DNA of 64,000 bases from Hydrogenophaga sp. (GTDB lineage: Bacteria > Pseudomonadota > Gammaproteobacteria > Burkholderiales > Burkholderiaceae_C): contig JAABQK010000001.1 of the NCBI GenBank assembly GCA_011391495.1, positions 310,001-374,000 on the forward strand, in the 5' to 3' direction. Positions 24,570 through 32,901 of the stretch are shown piece by piece. Within the stretch, counting starts at the first letter, position 1; each line of letters opens with the position of its first letter. The position numbers and the translations under genes are program-made. Under the pieces are notes generated by a model, which was given only the letters and a program-made list of their open reading frames with translations, ran no database searches and was not told the origin of the DNA.

Positions 24570-25757
24570 ATGACCGACATGACATCGATCACCCCCCACA
24601 CCCCCACCCTGATCTCTCGCCTGCCCAAGGTCGGCACGACCATCTTCACCGTGATGTCCGCCTTGGCCAGCGAAACCGGTGCCGTGAACCTCGGACAGGG
24701 CTTCCCGGACTTTGACTGCGACCCGGCCCTGGTGGACGCGGTCACGCAGGCCATGCAGGCCGGCCACAACCAGTACCCGCCTATGCCCGGCGTGCCCGCG
24801 CTGCGCCACGCCATGGCCGCCAAAATGCAGGCGCTGTATGGACTGGCCTGTGACCCGAACACGGAGATCACCGTCACCGCAGGTGCCACCCAGGCGATCC
24901 TGACCGCCATCCTGGCGATCGTGCACCCCGGCGACGAGGTCATCGTGCTGGAGCCCTGCTACGACAGCTATGTGCCCAACATCGAACTGGCGGGCGGCGT
25001 GGCGGTGCGCGTGCCGCTCACGCCGGGTACGTTCCGGCCCGATTTTGGTGCCATCGCGGCGGCGCTCACGCCACGCACCCGCGCCCTCCTCATCAACAGC
25101 CCGCACAACCCCAGTGGCATGGTCTGGAGCCAGGCGGACATGCTGCGGTTGCAGGATCTGCTGGCCCCGACCGACGTGCTCCTGATCAGCGACGAGGTCT
25201 ACGAACACATGGTGTTCGACGACCAGCAGCACCAGAGCGCCGCCCGCTTTCCCGGCCTGGCGGCCCGCGCCTTCATCATCAGCAGTTTCGGCAAGACCTA
25301 CCATGTCACAGGCTGGAAGGTCGGCACGGTGGTGGCGCCCGCGCCGCTGACAGCCGAGTTCCGCAAGGTGCACCAGTTCAACGTCTTCACGGTCAACACG
25401 CCGATGCAGCACGCCCTCGCGGCCTACATGGCCAACCCGGCGCCCTACCTGGAACTGGCGGCCTTCTACCAACGCAAGCGCGACCTGTTTCGCGAGGGCC
25501 TGGCCAGCACGCGCTTTCACCTGCTGCCCGGGGAGGGGACCTACTTCCAGTGCGTGGACATCTCGCAACTGGCGGTGCCTGAGCGGGACCTGCCCGAGGC
25601 TGACTTCTGTCAGTGGCTCACGCGCGAGATCGGTGTGGCGGCCATACCGCTGTCGGCCTTTTACGGCAGCGGCTTTGACCAGAAGGTGGTGCGCTTCTGC
25701 TTCGCGAAGAAGGACGAGACGCTGCGCGAAGCGCTGCGCCGACTTGCCCGCCTGTGA
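24570..25757 (+). CDS. Methionine aminotransferase-like PLP enzyme
   Basis: A fold-type I, class I/II aminotransferase of 395 residues, close in layout to YbdL and kynurenine/methionine aminotransferases. The visible features are VNLGQGFPDFDCD, ITVTAGATQAIL, the cofactor Asp/Tyr in ISDEVYEHMVFD, the PLP lysine in SSFGKTYHVTGWK, and VRFCFAKKDETL at the end. Its likely role is transfer of an amino group onto 2-oxo-4-methylthiobutanoate (methionine salvage) or related amino acids. Nearby cysB makes a sulfur amino acid role attractive, but substrate cannot be read from sequence. Confidence 0.85.
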   Translation: MTDMTSITPHTPTLISRLPKVGTTIFTVMSALASETGAVNLGQGFPDFDCDPALVDAVTQAMQAGHNQYPPMPGVPALRHAMAAKMQALYGLACDPNTEITVTAGATQAILTAILAIVHPGDEVIVLEPCYDSYVPNIELAGGVAVRVPLTPGTFRPDFGAIAAALTPRTRALLINSPHNPSGMVWSQADMLRLQDLLAPTDVLLISDEVYEHMVFDDQQHQSAARFPGLAARAFIISSFGKTYHVTGWKVGTVVAPAPLTAEFRKVHQFNVFTVNTPMQHALAAYMANPAPYLELAAFYQRKRDLFREGLASTRFHLLPGEGTYFQCVDISQLAVPERDLPEADFCQWLTREIGVAAIPLSAFYGSGFDQKVVRFCFAKKDETLREALRRLARL

Positions 25758-25767
25758 AGGGGTGGCG

Positions 25768-25789
25768 CCTGGGGCCGGGCTGCCCCAGG
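25768..25789 (+). other. GC-rich hairpin after the aminotransferase gene
   Basis: CCTGGGGC, six bases, GCCCCAGG, located 11 bases after the stop codon. There is no T-run, so it is not a classical intrinsic terminator. It may stabilise the mRNA 3' end or assist termination. Confidence 0.4.
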
Positions 25790-25877
25790 GAGGCGCGGCC
25801 CTCGTGATGCCACCACAACCGGCGCCGCAGACGGGCCAAGGGGTGCAGCGCGCGACGCGCCTCCGCCATGGCTCCCG

Positions 25878-26594
25878 CTAACAGCGCACGGCATTGCGGC
25901 AGAAGCGCTCCAGCTCGCGCACCATGCTGCGCCCGGCGACCACCTGTTTCGCCTTCGGACCACTTTCCAGGCTGAGCTTCATCTCGTACTTCCTGAAAAA
26001 ATCATCAAACAACTCTCCGCCGAGCGTGCCGGTGGCGGTGAGCGTGTCGGTTTTGGCCTCGTGTTCAAGGAGGATCGCACACAGAGGCTGATCTGCCGGC
26101 CCACCGAGCACCTGGGCACCGCGTGCCGGGTCGTACTGGCTGTGGTCCGCGCAGCAATGGATCAGATCACTGCCCTGGCTGGGCGTTTGCGGGTTGATCG
26201 CAGCACCTTTGCGGAAGCTGATGAAGCTGAGGTCTTTGGTGGGATAGACGAGCTTGTGGGCACAAATCGCCGAGAAGGCCACCAGACTCCGTCCCAGACC
26301 CACACCGCCGGGCCACTGATAGCTCTGCTGGGATCTGGTCCGCAGGCCGGTGGGCAGCGCGGGTTTGCCCAGGTCGAGCAAAAACACCGGCGTGGCCTCG
26401 AACGGGTAATGAAACACGTAGTTGGTCTGTGCCCTCAGCCCGGACGCTTTGAGCGGGTCGCCGAACTCATCCACCAGCAGGACCCGTCCGTAGGCCCGGG
26501 GTCGCGCTTCAGCCGCCCAGGCAGCGCCTGTCAGCGTCGAGGCCAGCGACCCCGCTCCCCAGGCACAGGTTTCGACAAACTCGCGACGGTCCAT
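25878..26594 (-). CDS. Tat-exported Rieske-type [2Fe-2S] protein
   Basis: A 238-residue protein with a Tat-like signal (MDRREFVETCAWGAGSLAST; the paired Arg and following hydrophobic stretch fit export of a folded cofactor protein). The Rieske cluster pattern is present: C-A-H in AICAHKLVYP and C-C-A-D-H in IHCCADHSQYDP, giving Cys-x-His and Cys-x-x-His ligands. The rest matches no enzyme I can name. It could be an electron carrier or small oxidoreductase subunit. It stands alone between the aminotransferase and hrpA, so context gives no partner. Confidence 0.75.
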   Translation of the reverse strand: MDRREFVETCAWGAGSLASTLTGAAWAAEARPRAYGRVLLVDEFGDPLKASGLRAQTNYVFHYPFEATPVFLLDLGKPALPTGLRTRSQQSYQWPGGVGLGRSLVAFSAICAHKLVYPTKDLSFISFRKGAAINPQTPSQGSDLIHCCADHSQYDPARGAQVLGGPADQPLCAILLEHEAKTDTLTATGTLGGELFDDFFRKYEMKLSLESGPKAKQVVAGRSMVRELERFCRNAVRC

Positions 26595-26754
26595 GCGTGG
26601 CCTCCGGTTTGATCAGGCCTGGCACGGCCCGCACAACGCACAGTGAACCGCAAGCCGGGATAGCCTGTCAACACGACCGTTGAATACGCCCGCAGCGCTG
26701 AGGGGATGCCACGCGCGGCGTGGCCGACGTGAGCCTGGGCTGAAACGCCTGGCA

Positions 26755-29700
26755 TCAGCTGCTCAGCTGACTCCACGCCTTCTCCAGCCGCTTCACGCTC
26801 ACGGGTTGCGGAGTGCGCAGCTCCTGGGCAAAGAAGCTCACGCGCAGTTCCTCCAGCAGCCAGCGCAGTTCCTGCAGGCGCGGATCCTGCACGCCCTTGC
26901 GTTCGGCCACCAGGCGCCAGAAGCGCTGGTCCTGGGGACGCAGCTCGGCCAGCTTGGCGGCGTCGCGTGCAGGGTCGGCGCGCAGCTTGTCCAGCCGCAG
27001 CTGAACCGCCTTGAGGTAACGCGGAAAGTGCTGCAGCTGCGCATAGGGCGTGGTGAGCAGAAAGCGTTTGGGCACCAGGCGCTGCAGCTGCTGGGTGATG
27101 TCGGTCGCCACGTCGGCGGGCGGTCGGCTGTCTTTCAGCTTGCGGGCAGCGGCCGCGTATTCGGCGAGGATCTGGCCCGCGTTGCGCGCGATTTCGGTGG
27201 AGATCAGCGTGAGCCGGCCGCGGCCCTCTTCCACCCGCTTCTTGAACGCCATCTCGTCGGTGGGCAGCGGATCGGCCAGGAACGCGCGGTCCAGCGCGAG
27301 CTCGATGATCTGGCTTCGCAGTTCTTCCAGCGTGCCACCACCCGATCCGCTGTCCGTCTTGCCCACCTGCATGTAGGCGGTGGCCATGGTCATGAGGCCG
27401 GGCAGGTTTTTCTCCAGGTACTTCAGCGCCTCGCGGATCTGCAGCGCAAACAAGCGTCGCAGGCCCTCGCGGTGGCGCGCCATCGCCACCTCGGGCTCGT
27501 CGAACACCTCGATGCCGACCGCGTCGCCCAGATCCATCAGTGCGGGGAAGCCGATCAACGTCTGCCCGCCCTTGCGGATCTCCATCAGTTCGGGCAGTTC
27601 GCCGAAATCCCAGCTGGTGTGGCGCTGGGGTGCGCTGGCCGCGGGGGCAGCTGCCGCGTCGCCCGGGACGCGCCGGGCACCGCCCGCGCTGGCGGGTGCC
27701 GGCGTGGCCTTCGGCTCGGGCGCCGCCGGGCGCAGGCTCTCCAGCTTGAGCGAAGCCAGCGCCTGGAAGGCACCGCGCGCCTGGCCGCCCAGCTCGGCCT
27801 TGAGCGCTGCGAGGCTGCGGCCCTGGCCGAGCTGGCGGCCGTGTTCGTCCACCACGCGCAGGTGCATGAAATGGTGCGCGTTCAGCATGTCGACCTTGAT
27901 GTCGTTGCGTGCGATGTCGAGCTGGGTGGCTTCACGCACGAGTTTCAGCAGCGCGTCCATCAGATTGCCGGCGCCGAACACGGCGGGGTCGGTGAGCGCG
28001 GTGGCAAAGCGCTCGGCCGTGGCCGGCAGCGGCACCAGGCGAGAGCGCGGGCGCTGGTGCAGGGTTTTCAGCAGCGCGAGCAACTTGTCTTTCAGCATGC
28101 CGGGCACCAGCCAGTCGCATCGGTCTTCGCTCACCTGGTTTAGCGCAAAGATCGGGACCGTGACCGACAGGCCGTCGCGCGGATCGCCCGGCTCGTGCAG
28201 GTAGGCGCATGCGCAGTCCACCCCGCCGAGCCGCAGCGTCTTGGGAAACGCCTGCGTGGTGATCCCCGCCGCCTCGTGGCGCATCAGCTCTTCTTTGGTC
28301 AGCAGCAGGAGCTTGGGGTTGAGCTTGACCGCGCCCTGGTACCAGCGCTCGAAGCTCGCGCCGCTGCAGACGTCGGCTGGCAACTGCTGGTCGTAGAAGG
28401 CGTAGATCAGTTCGTCGTCCACCAGCACGTCCTGCCGGCGCGACTTGTGCTCCAGCTCCGCCACCTGCTTCACCAGCTTCTGGTTCGCAGCGAGGAACGG
28501 CAGGCGCGTCTCCCACTCGCCCGCGACCAGCGCCTCTCGGATGAAGATGTCGCGCGCGCCCGGCGGGTCCACCCGGCCGTAGTCGGTGCGGCGGTTGTGG
28601 TAGACCACCAGGCCGTAGAGCGTGGCCCGCTCCAGCGCCGATACACGCGCCGCCTTTTTTTCCCAGTGCGGATCGAGCAGCTGTTTCTTCAGCAGGTGCG
28701 TGCCCACCTGCTCCAGCCAGGTCGGCTCGATGGCGGCGATGCCGCGGCCAAACAGGCGGGTGGTCTCGACCAGCTCGGCACAGACGATCCAGCGGCCGGG
28801 CTTCTTGCTCAGGTTGGCGCCTGGGTGGCGGTAGAACTTGATGCTGCGCGCGCCCAGGTACCAGTCTTCGGCCTCGTTCTTCTGGCCGATGTTGCCGAGC
28901 AGGCCCGAGAGCATGGCCAGGTGCAGCTGCTCGTAGGAAGCCGGCTGCGTGTTGAGCGTCCACTTGTGTTCGGCCACCACCGTGTGCAGCTGGGTGTGGA
29001 TGTCGCGCCATTCGCGCACGCGCCGCACGTTGATGAAGTTCTCGCGCAGCAGGTTTTCGTACTGGCGATGGCTGAGCTTGTGGTCCTTGCCGTGGCCGCC
29101 CTTGGTGTCCTCCAGCCACTTCCAGAGCTTGAGCGTGCCGCTGAACTCGCTCTTCTCGTCGTCGAACTTCGCGTGCGCCTGGTCGGCCTGGGCCTGCTTG
29201 TCCATCGGCCGGTCGCGCACGTCCTGCACGCTCAGCGCCGAAGCGATCACCATCACCTCGTCGAGTGCACCGCGCTGCTGAGCCTCCAGGATCATGCGAC
29301 CCACCCGCGGGTCCAGCGGCAGGCGCGAGAGGGTCTGGCCGATGGGCGTGAGCTCGTTGGCCTCGTCCACCGCGCCCAGTTCGGACAGCAGCTGGTAGCC
29401 GTCCACGATGGCACGTTTCTGCGGCGCCTCGATGAAGGCGAAGTCTTCCACCGCGCCCAGCCGCAGCGCCTTCATGCGCAGGATCACGCCCGCGAGCGAG
29501 CTGCGCAGGATCTCGGGGTCGGTGAACTTCGGGCGGCCGTTGAAGCCGGCCTCGTCGTAGAGCCGGATGCAGATGCCGTCGGCCACCCGACCACAGCGCC
29601 CGGCGCGCTGGTTGGCCGCCGCCTGGCTGATGGGCTCGACCATCAGCTGCTCGACCTTCTGCCGGAAGCTGTAGCGCTTGACGCGCGCTGTGCCGGCATC

Positions 29701-30690
29701 GATCACGTAGCGGATGCCCGGCACGGTGAGCGAGGTCTCGGCGACGTTGGTCGAGAGCACGATGCGCCGGCCGCTGTGGTCCTGGAAGATGCGGTCCTGC
29801 TCGGCCTGGGAAAGGCGCGCAAACAGTGGCAGCACTTCGGCGTTGCGCAGCACCGGCTGGTGGCTGAGGTGCTTGCGCAGGTGGTCGGCCGCTTCGCGGA
29901 TCTCGCGCTCACCGGGCAGGAAGACCAGGATGTCGCCACCCGGCGCGGCGCCCCCGCGCCACAATTCGTCCACCGCGTCGGTGATGGCGTTGTTCAGGTC
30001 GTAGTCGCGGCTTTCCTCGAAGGGGCGCCAGCGCAGCTCCACCGGGAAGGTGCGGCCCGACACCTGGATGACCGGCGCCGGGCCGCGCTGGGACGCGAAG
30101 TACTGCGCAAAGCGGTCCGCGTCGATGGTGGCCGACGTCACCACCACCTTCAGGTCGGGCCGACGCGGCAGCAGCTGGCGCAGGTAACCGAGCAGGAAGT
30201 CGATGTTCAGGCTGCGTTCGTGCGCCTCGTCGATGATGATTGTGTCGTAGGCACGCAGGTCCGGGTCGGTCTGCGTCTCGGCCAGCAGGATGCCATCGGT
30301 CATCAGCTTGACCGAAGCGTCCTTGCTCAATCGATCCTGGAAGCGGACCTTGAAGCCCACCACGTCGCCCAGCGGCGTTTTCAGTTCCTCGGCAATGCGC
30401 TTGGCCACGCTGGAGGCCGCGATGCGGCGCGGCTGGGTGTGGCCGATCAGCTGGCCGCGCTGACCCGGTTTCGCGTTGAGCTTGCCGCGCCCCATCTGCA
30501 GCGCGATCTTGGGCAGCTGCGTCGTCTTGCCCGAGCCGGTCTCGCCGCAGACGATGACCACCTGGTGCTCGCGCATGGCGGTCTCGATCTCGTGCCGGCG
30601 GGCGGAGACGGGCAGGGACTCGGGGAATTCGATGTGCAGCGGCGTGCGCGAGGCCGGTACGGGGGCGGAGGATTTGACAGGTTCAGTCAC
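26755..30690 (-). CDS. hrpA: ATP-dependent RNA helicase HrpA
   Basis: A large DEAH-box RNA helicase of 1311 residues, matching full-length HrpA. RecA domain 1 has Walker A CGETGSGKTTQ and the DEAH box IIIDEAHERS. Domain 2 has LSTNVAETSLTVPGIRYVID and the QRAGRCGR motif VI. The winged-helix, ratchet and OB regions follow, then the long HrpA-specific C-terminal domain (DUF3418-like, from about 700). A low-complexity Ala/Pro insert lies near residue 1000. The start is GTG at 30690. Known HrpA proteins rescue collided ribosomes. Its promoter region overlaps that of the divergent toxin-antitoxin pair. Confidence 0.96.
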   Translation of the reverse strand: MTEPVKSSAPVPASRTPLHIEFPESLPVSARRHEIETAMREHQVVIVCGETGSGKTTQLPKIALQMGRGKLNAKPGQRGQLIGHTQPRRIAASSVAKRIAEELKTPLGDVVGFKVRFQDRLSKDASVKLMTDGILLAETQTDPDLRAYDTIIIDEAHERSLNIDFLLGYLRQLLPRRPDLKVVVTSATIDADRFAQYFASQRGPAPVIQVSGRTFPVELRWRPFEESRDYDLNNAITDAVDELWRGGAAPGGDILVFLPGEREIREAADHLRKHLSHQPVLRNAEVLPLFARLSQAEQDRIFQDHSGRRIVLSTNVAETSLTVPGIRYVIDAGTARVKRYSFRQKVEQLMVEPISQAAANQRAGRCGRVADGICIRLYDEAGFNGRPKFTDPEILRSSLAGVILRMKALRLGAVEDFAFIEAPQKRAIVDGYQLLSELGAVDEANELTPIGQTLSRLPLDPRVGRMILEAQQRGALDEVMVIASALSVQDVRDRPMDKQAQADQAHAKFDDEKSEFSGTLKLWKWLEDTKGGHGKDHKLSHRQYENLLRENFINVRRVREWRDIHTQLHTVVAEHKWTLNTQPASYEQLHLAMLSGLLGNIGQKNEAEDWYLGARSIKFYRHPGANLSKKPGRWIVCAELVETTRLFGRGIAAIEPTWLEQVGTHLLKKQLLDPHWEKKAARVSALERATLYGLVVYHNRRTDYGRVDPPGARDIFIREALVAGEWETRLPFLAANQKLVKQVAELEHKSRRQDVLVDDELIYAFYDQQLPADVCSGASFERWYQGAVKLNPKLLLLTKEELMRHEAAGITTQAFPKTLRLGGVDCACAYLHEPGDPRDGLSVTVPIFALNQVSEDRCDWLVPGMLKDKLLALLKTLHQRPRSRLVPLPATAERFATALTDPAVFGAGNLMDALLKLVREATQLDIARNDIKVDMLNAHHFMHLRVVDEHGRQLGQGRSLAALKAELGGQARGAFQALASLKLESLRPAAPEPKATPAPASAGGARRVPGDAAAAPAASAPQRHTSWDFGELPELMEIRKGGQTLIGFPALMDLGDAVGIEVFDEPEVAMARHREGLRRLFALQIREALKYLEKNLPGLMTMATAYMQVGKTDSGSGGGTLEELRSQIIELALDRAFLADPLPTDEMAFKKRVEEGRGRLTLISTEIARNAGQILAEYAAAARKLKDSRPPADVATDITQQLQRLVPKRFLLTTPYAQLQHFPRYLKAVQLRLDKLRADPARDAAKLAELRPQDQRFWRLVAERKGVQDPRLQELRWLLEELRVSFFAQELRTPQPVSVKRLEKAWSQLSS

Positions 30691-30738
30691 AACGATATTA
30701 TCGCAGGCACAGGTTCACGTGCAGCACGTGTTTACGTG
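30674..30738 (+). promoter_or_regulatory. Promoter and tandem operator of the VapBC-like operon
   Basis: A near-consensus promoter: TTGACA (30674-30679), 16 bases, TATTAT (30696-30701). Just downstream are three ACGTG-containing repeats: CACGTG at 30716 and 30725, TACGTG at 30733. Start-to-start steps are 9 and 8 bases. Ribbon-helix-helix antitoxins usually bind such short tandem repeats to repress their own operon. The -35 lies within the hrpA coding start. Confidence 0.6.
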
Positions 30739-30758
30739 TTTCTAAACAGGAGCCCCTC

Positions 30759-31025
30759 ATGACCAACCTGACCATTTCTTTAGACGAAAACTTGGTGAAG
30801 CAGGCCCGGATCAAGGCCATCCAGGAGGGCACCTCACTGAGCGCCAAAATCCGTGAGTTCGTGGCCAGCTACGCGCAACCGGCTGCGGGCGTCGTGCCTG
30901 TGGTCATTCCGGTGCTGCCGGTCTCCAAAGCCCAGGGCGGTCTGATGCCAGGCATCAACCCCGACAGCCACCGCTCCATGCTGGACGCGATGGACGCCGA
31001 CCAACAGGCTGGTCGGGTTTCATGA
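30759..31025 (+). CDS. Ribbon-helix-helix antitoxin (VapB-like)
   Basis: An 88-residue protein with an N-terminal ribbon-helix-helix domain (NLTISLDENLVKQARIKAIQEG, then TSLSAKIREFVASY) for DNA binding, followed by a flexible toxin-wrapping tail. A good ribosome site, AGGAG, lies six bases upstream. It overlaps the PIN-domain toxin gene by four bases (ATGA), the standard antitoxin-first order. The tail ends with a conserved-looking GINPDSHRSMLDAMDAD segment. Assignment as antitoxin is by domain plus context. Confidence 0.85.
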   Translation: MTNLTISLDENLVKQARIKAIQEGTSLSAKIREFVASYAQPAAGVVPVVIPVLPVSKAQGGLMPGINPDSHRSMLDAMDADQQAGRVS

Positions 31026-31459
31026 CGCCAGATGTCAACGTGCTGGTCGCGGCCTTCCGCCCAGACCACCCTCACCACAGCCCTGCCCGAGCCTGGCTGA
31101 ACGATGCCGTCCAACAGGCGGCCTTCAACCACACGCCGCTGGTATTGCTGGGCATGGTGGTCACGGGCTTCGTGCGGGTCACCACCAACCCCAGAGTGTT
31201 CAAGCAGATCGACGCGCTCGAAGACGTGGTCACCTTCGTCGATACGCTGCTGGCCTGTCCGGGTGTGGACTATCAAGCATCGGGTGCTGGCTGGTCCGGC
31301 CTTCGGGAGATGTGTCTGAACCGTCAGGCCGGCGGCAATCTCGTGTCGGATGCCTGGATTGCGGCCACCGTCATGCAGATAGGCGAAACGCTGTGTACGT
31401 TTGACCGTGACTTCACCCGCTTGCTGCCATCCGACAAGCTCCAACTGATCAAATCCTGA
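31022..31459 (+). CDS. PIN-domain toxin (VapC-like ribonuclease)
   Basis: A 145-residue PIN-domain protein. The Mg-binding acidic set is visible: Asp4 in MTPDVNVLVAAF, and later Asp in SDAWIAATVM and CTFDRDF. PIN toxins cleave tRNA or rRNA when released from their antitoxin. The N-terminal pattern with a long TTNPRVFKQ segment resembles the TA_PIN group described with RHH antitoxins. It is translationally coupled to the antitoxin and ends six bases before argA, so read-through into argA is possible. Confidence 0.88.
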   Translation: MTPDVNVLVAAFRPDHPHHSPARAWLNDAVQQAAFNHTPLVLLGMVVTGFVRVTTNPRVFKQIDALEDVVTFVDTLLACPGVDYQASGAGWSGLREMCLNRQAGGNLVSDAWIAATVMQIGETLCTFDRDFTRLLPSDKLQLIKS

Positions 31460-31465
31460 CCCACC

Positions 31466-32806
31466 ATGTCCAACGTCTTCAACTTCACCTTCGTGCCCTG
31501 GTTCCGCTCGGTCGCGCCCTACATCCACAAACTGCGCGGCAGCACAGTGGTCGTGGGTGTCGCCGGTGAAGCCATTGCAGCGGGCAAGCTTCCGCTGATC
31601 GCCCAGGATCTCGCGCTGATCCAGAGCATGGGCGTGGAAATCGTGCTGGTGCATGGCTTTCGCCCGCAGGTGAATGAACAGCTCCAGGCCAAGGGCCATG
31701 AAGCGAAGTATTCGCACGGCATGCGAATCACCGACTCGGTGGCGCTGGACTGCGCGCAGGAGGCCGCGGGACAGCTGCGCTACGAAATCGAAGCCGCCTT
31801 CAGCCAGGGCCTGCCCAACACGCCCATGGCCGGCGCCACCGTGCGGGTGATCTCGGGCAACTTCGTCACCGCGCGCCCGGTGGGCCTGATGGACGGCGTG
31901 GACTTCCAGCACTCGGGTCTGGTGCGAAAGATCGACACCGAAGGTATCCAGCGCACCCTGGACATGGGCGCGCTGGTGCTGCTGTCACCGTTTGGTTTCT
32001 CACCTACCGGCGAGGCCTTCAACCTCACCATGGAAGACGTCGCGACCTCGGTCGCCGTGGCCCTGCAGGCCGACAAGCTGATGTTTCTGACCGAGGTGCC
32101 CGGCATCCGGCTGGACGCCAACGACCCCGAGAGCGAAATCGACACCGAGCTGCCGCTGGCCGCTGCGAAAACCATGATCGCGGAACTGCCGACCGCCACC
32201 CAGCCCACCGACACCGCGTTCTACCTGCAGCATTGCATCCGCGCCTGCGAAGGCGGCGTGGAGCGCAGCCACATCCTGCCCTTCGCGGTGGATGGCGCAC
32301 TGCTGCTGGAGATCTACACCCACGACGGCATCGGCACCATGGTGGTGGACGAAAAGCTGGAGTCCGTGCGCGAAGCCACCATGGACGACGTCAGCGGCAT
32401 CGTCGCGCTGATCGAGCCGTTCGAGAAAGACGGTACCTTGGTCAAGCGCGACCGCACCGAAATCGAACGCGACGCCGGCAACTACACCATCATCGAGCAC
32501 GACGGCGTGATCTTCGGCTGTGCCGCGCTCTACCCCTACCCCGAGGCCCGCACGGGAGAGATGGCGGCGCTTACCGTATCGCCCGATACGCAGAGCCAGG
32601 GTGACGGCGAGCGCCTTCTCAAGCGCATCGAAACCCGAGCCAAGGCGCAGGGTCTGCAAAGCATCTTCGTGCTGACCACGCGCACCATGCACTGGTTCAT
32701 CAAACGCGGGTTTGTTCAGGTCAACCCCGACTGGCTGCCCGAAGCGCGCAAGCGCAAGTACAACTGGGACCGCAGGAGCCAGGTGCTGGTGAAAAAAATC
32801 GGCTGA
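31466..32806 (+). CDS. argA: Amino-acid N-acetyltransferase (glutamate), ArgA
   Basis: The first committed step of arginine synthesis: acetyl-CoA plus glutamate gives N-acetylglutamate. 446 residues with the classic two-domain layout. An amino acid kinase-like domain (about 1-290; VVVGVAGEAIAAGKLP, VLVHGFRPQVNEQL) binds arginine for feedback control. A C-terminal GNAT domain (about 300-446) has GEMAALTVSPDTQSQGDGERLL, the acetyl-CoA loop region, and TRTMHWFIKRGFV. The start ATG at 31466 lies close behind the toxin gene, and an independent promoter is not obvious. Confidence 0.95.
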   Translation: MSNVFNFTFVPWFRSVAPYIHKLRGSTVVVGVAGEAIAAGKLPLIAQDLALIQSMGVEIVLVHGFRPQVNEQLQAKGHEAKYSHGMRITDSVALDCAQEAAGQLRYEIEAAFSQGLPNTPMAGATVRVISGNFVTARPVGLMDGVDFQHSGLVRKIDTEGIQRTLDMGALVLLSPFGFSPTGEAFNLTMEDVATSVAVALQADKLMFLTEVPGIRLDANDPESEIDTELPLAAAKTMIAELPTATQPTDTAFYLQHCIRACEGGVERSHILPFAVDGALLLEIYTHDGIGTMVVDEKLESVREATMDDVSGIVALIEPFEKDGTLVKRDRTEIERDAGNYTIIEHDGVIFGCAALYPYPEARTGEMAALTVSPDTQSQGDGERLLKRIETRAKAQGLQSIFVLTTRTMHWFIKRGFVQVNPDWLPEARKRKYNWDRRSQVLVKKIG

Positions 32807-32901
32807 TGCGGCAGCCGTTCTGCCGGTTTTGACCAATATCAAACCACCGGAGAGTCAGATGTCCATACTGGTGGATCTCATGACAGGAAGGTGAATACAA
32901 A

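Noticed and set aside
23265-25568. Minus-strand open frame of 767 codons opposite cbiX, cysB and the aminotransferase
   Set aside because: It spans three well-identified genes on the other strand and has the composition of an antisense shadow.
28195-30762. Plus-strand open frame of 855 codons opposite hrpA
   Set aside because: A GC-rich shadow of hrpA. It has no domain, no ribosome site, and low-complexity His/Gln/Arg composition typical of antisense frames.
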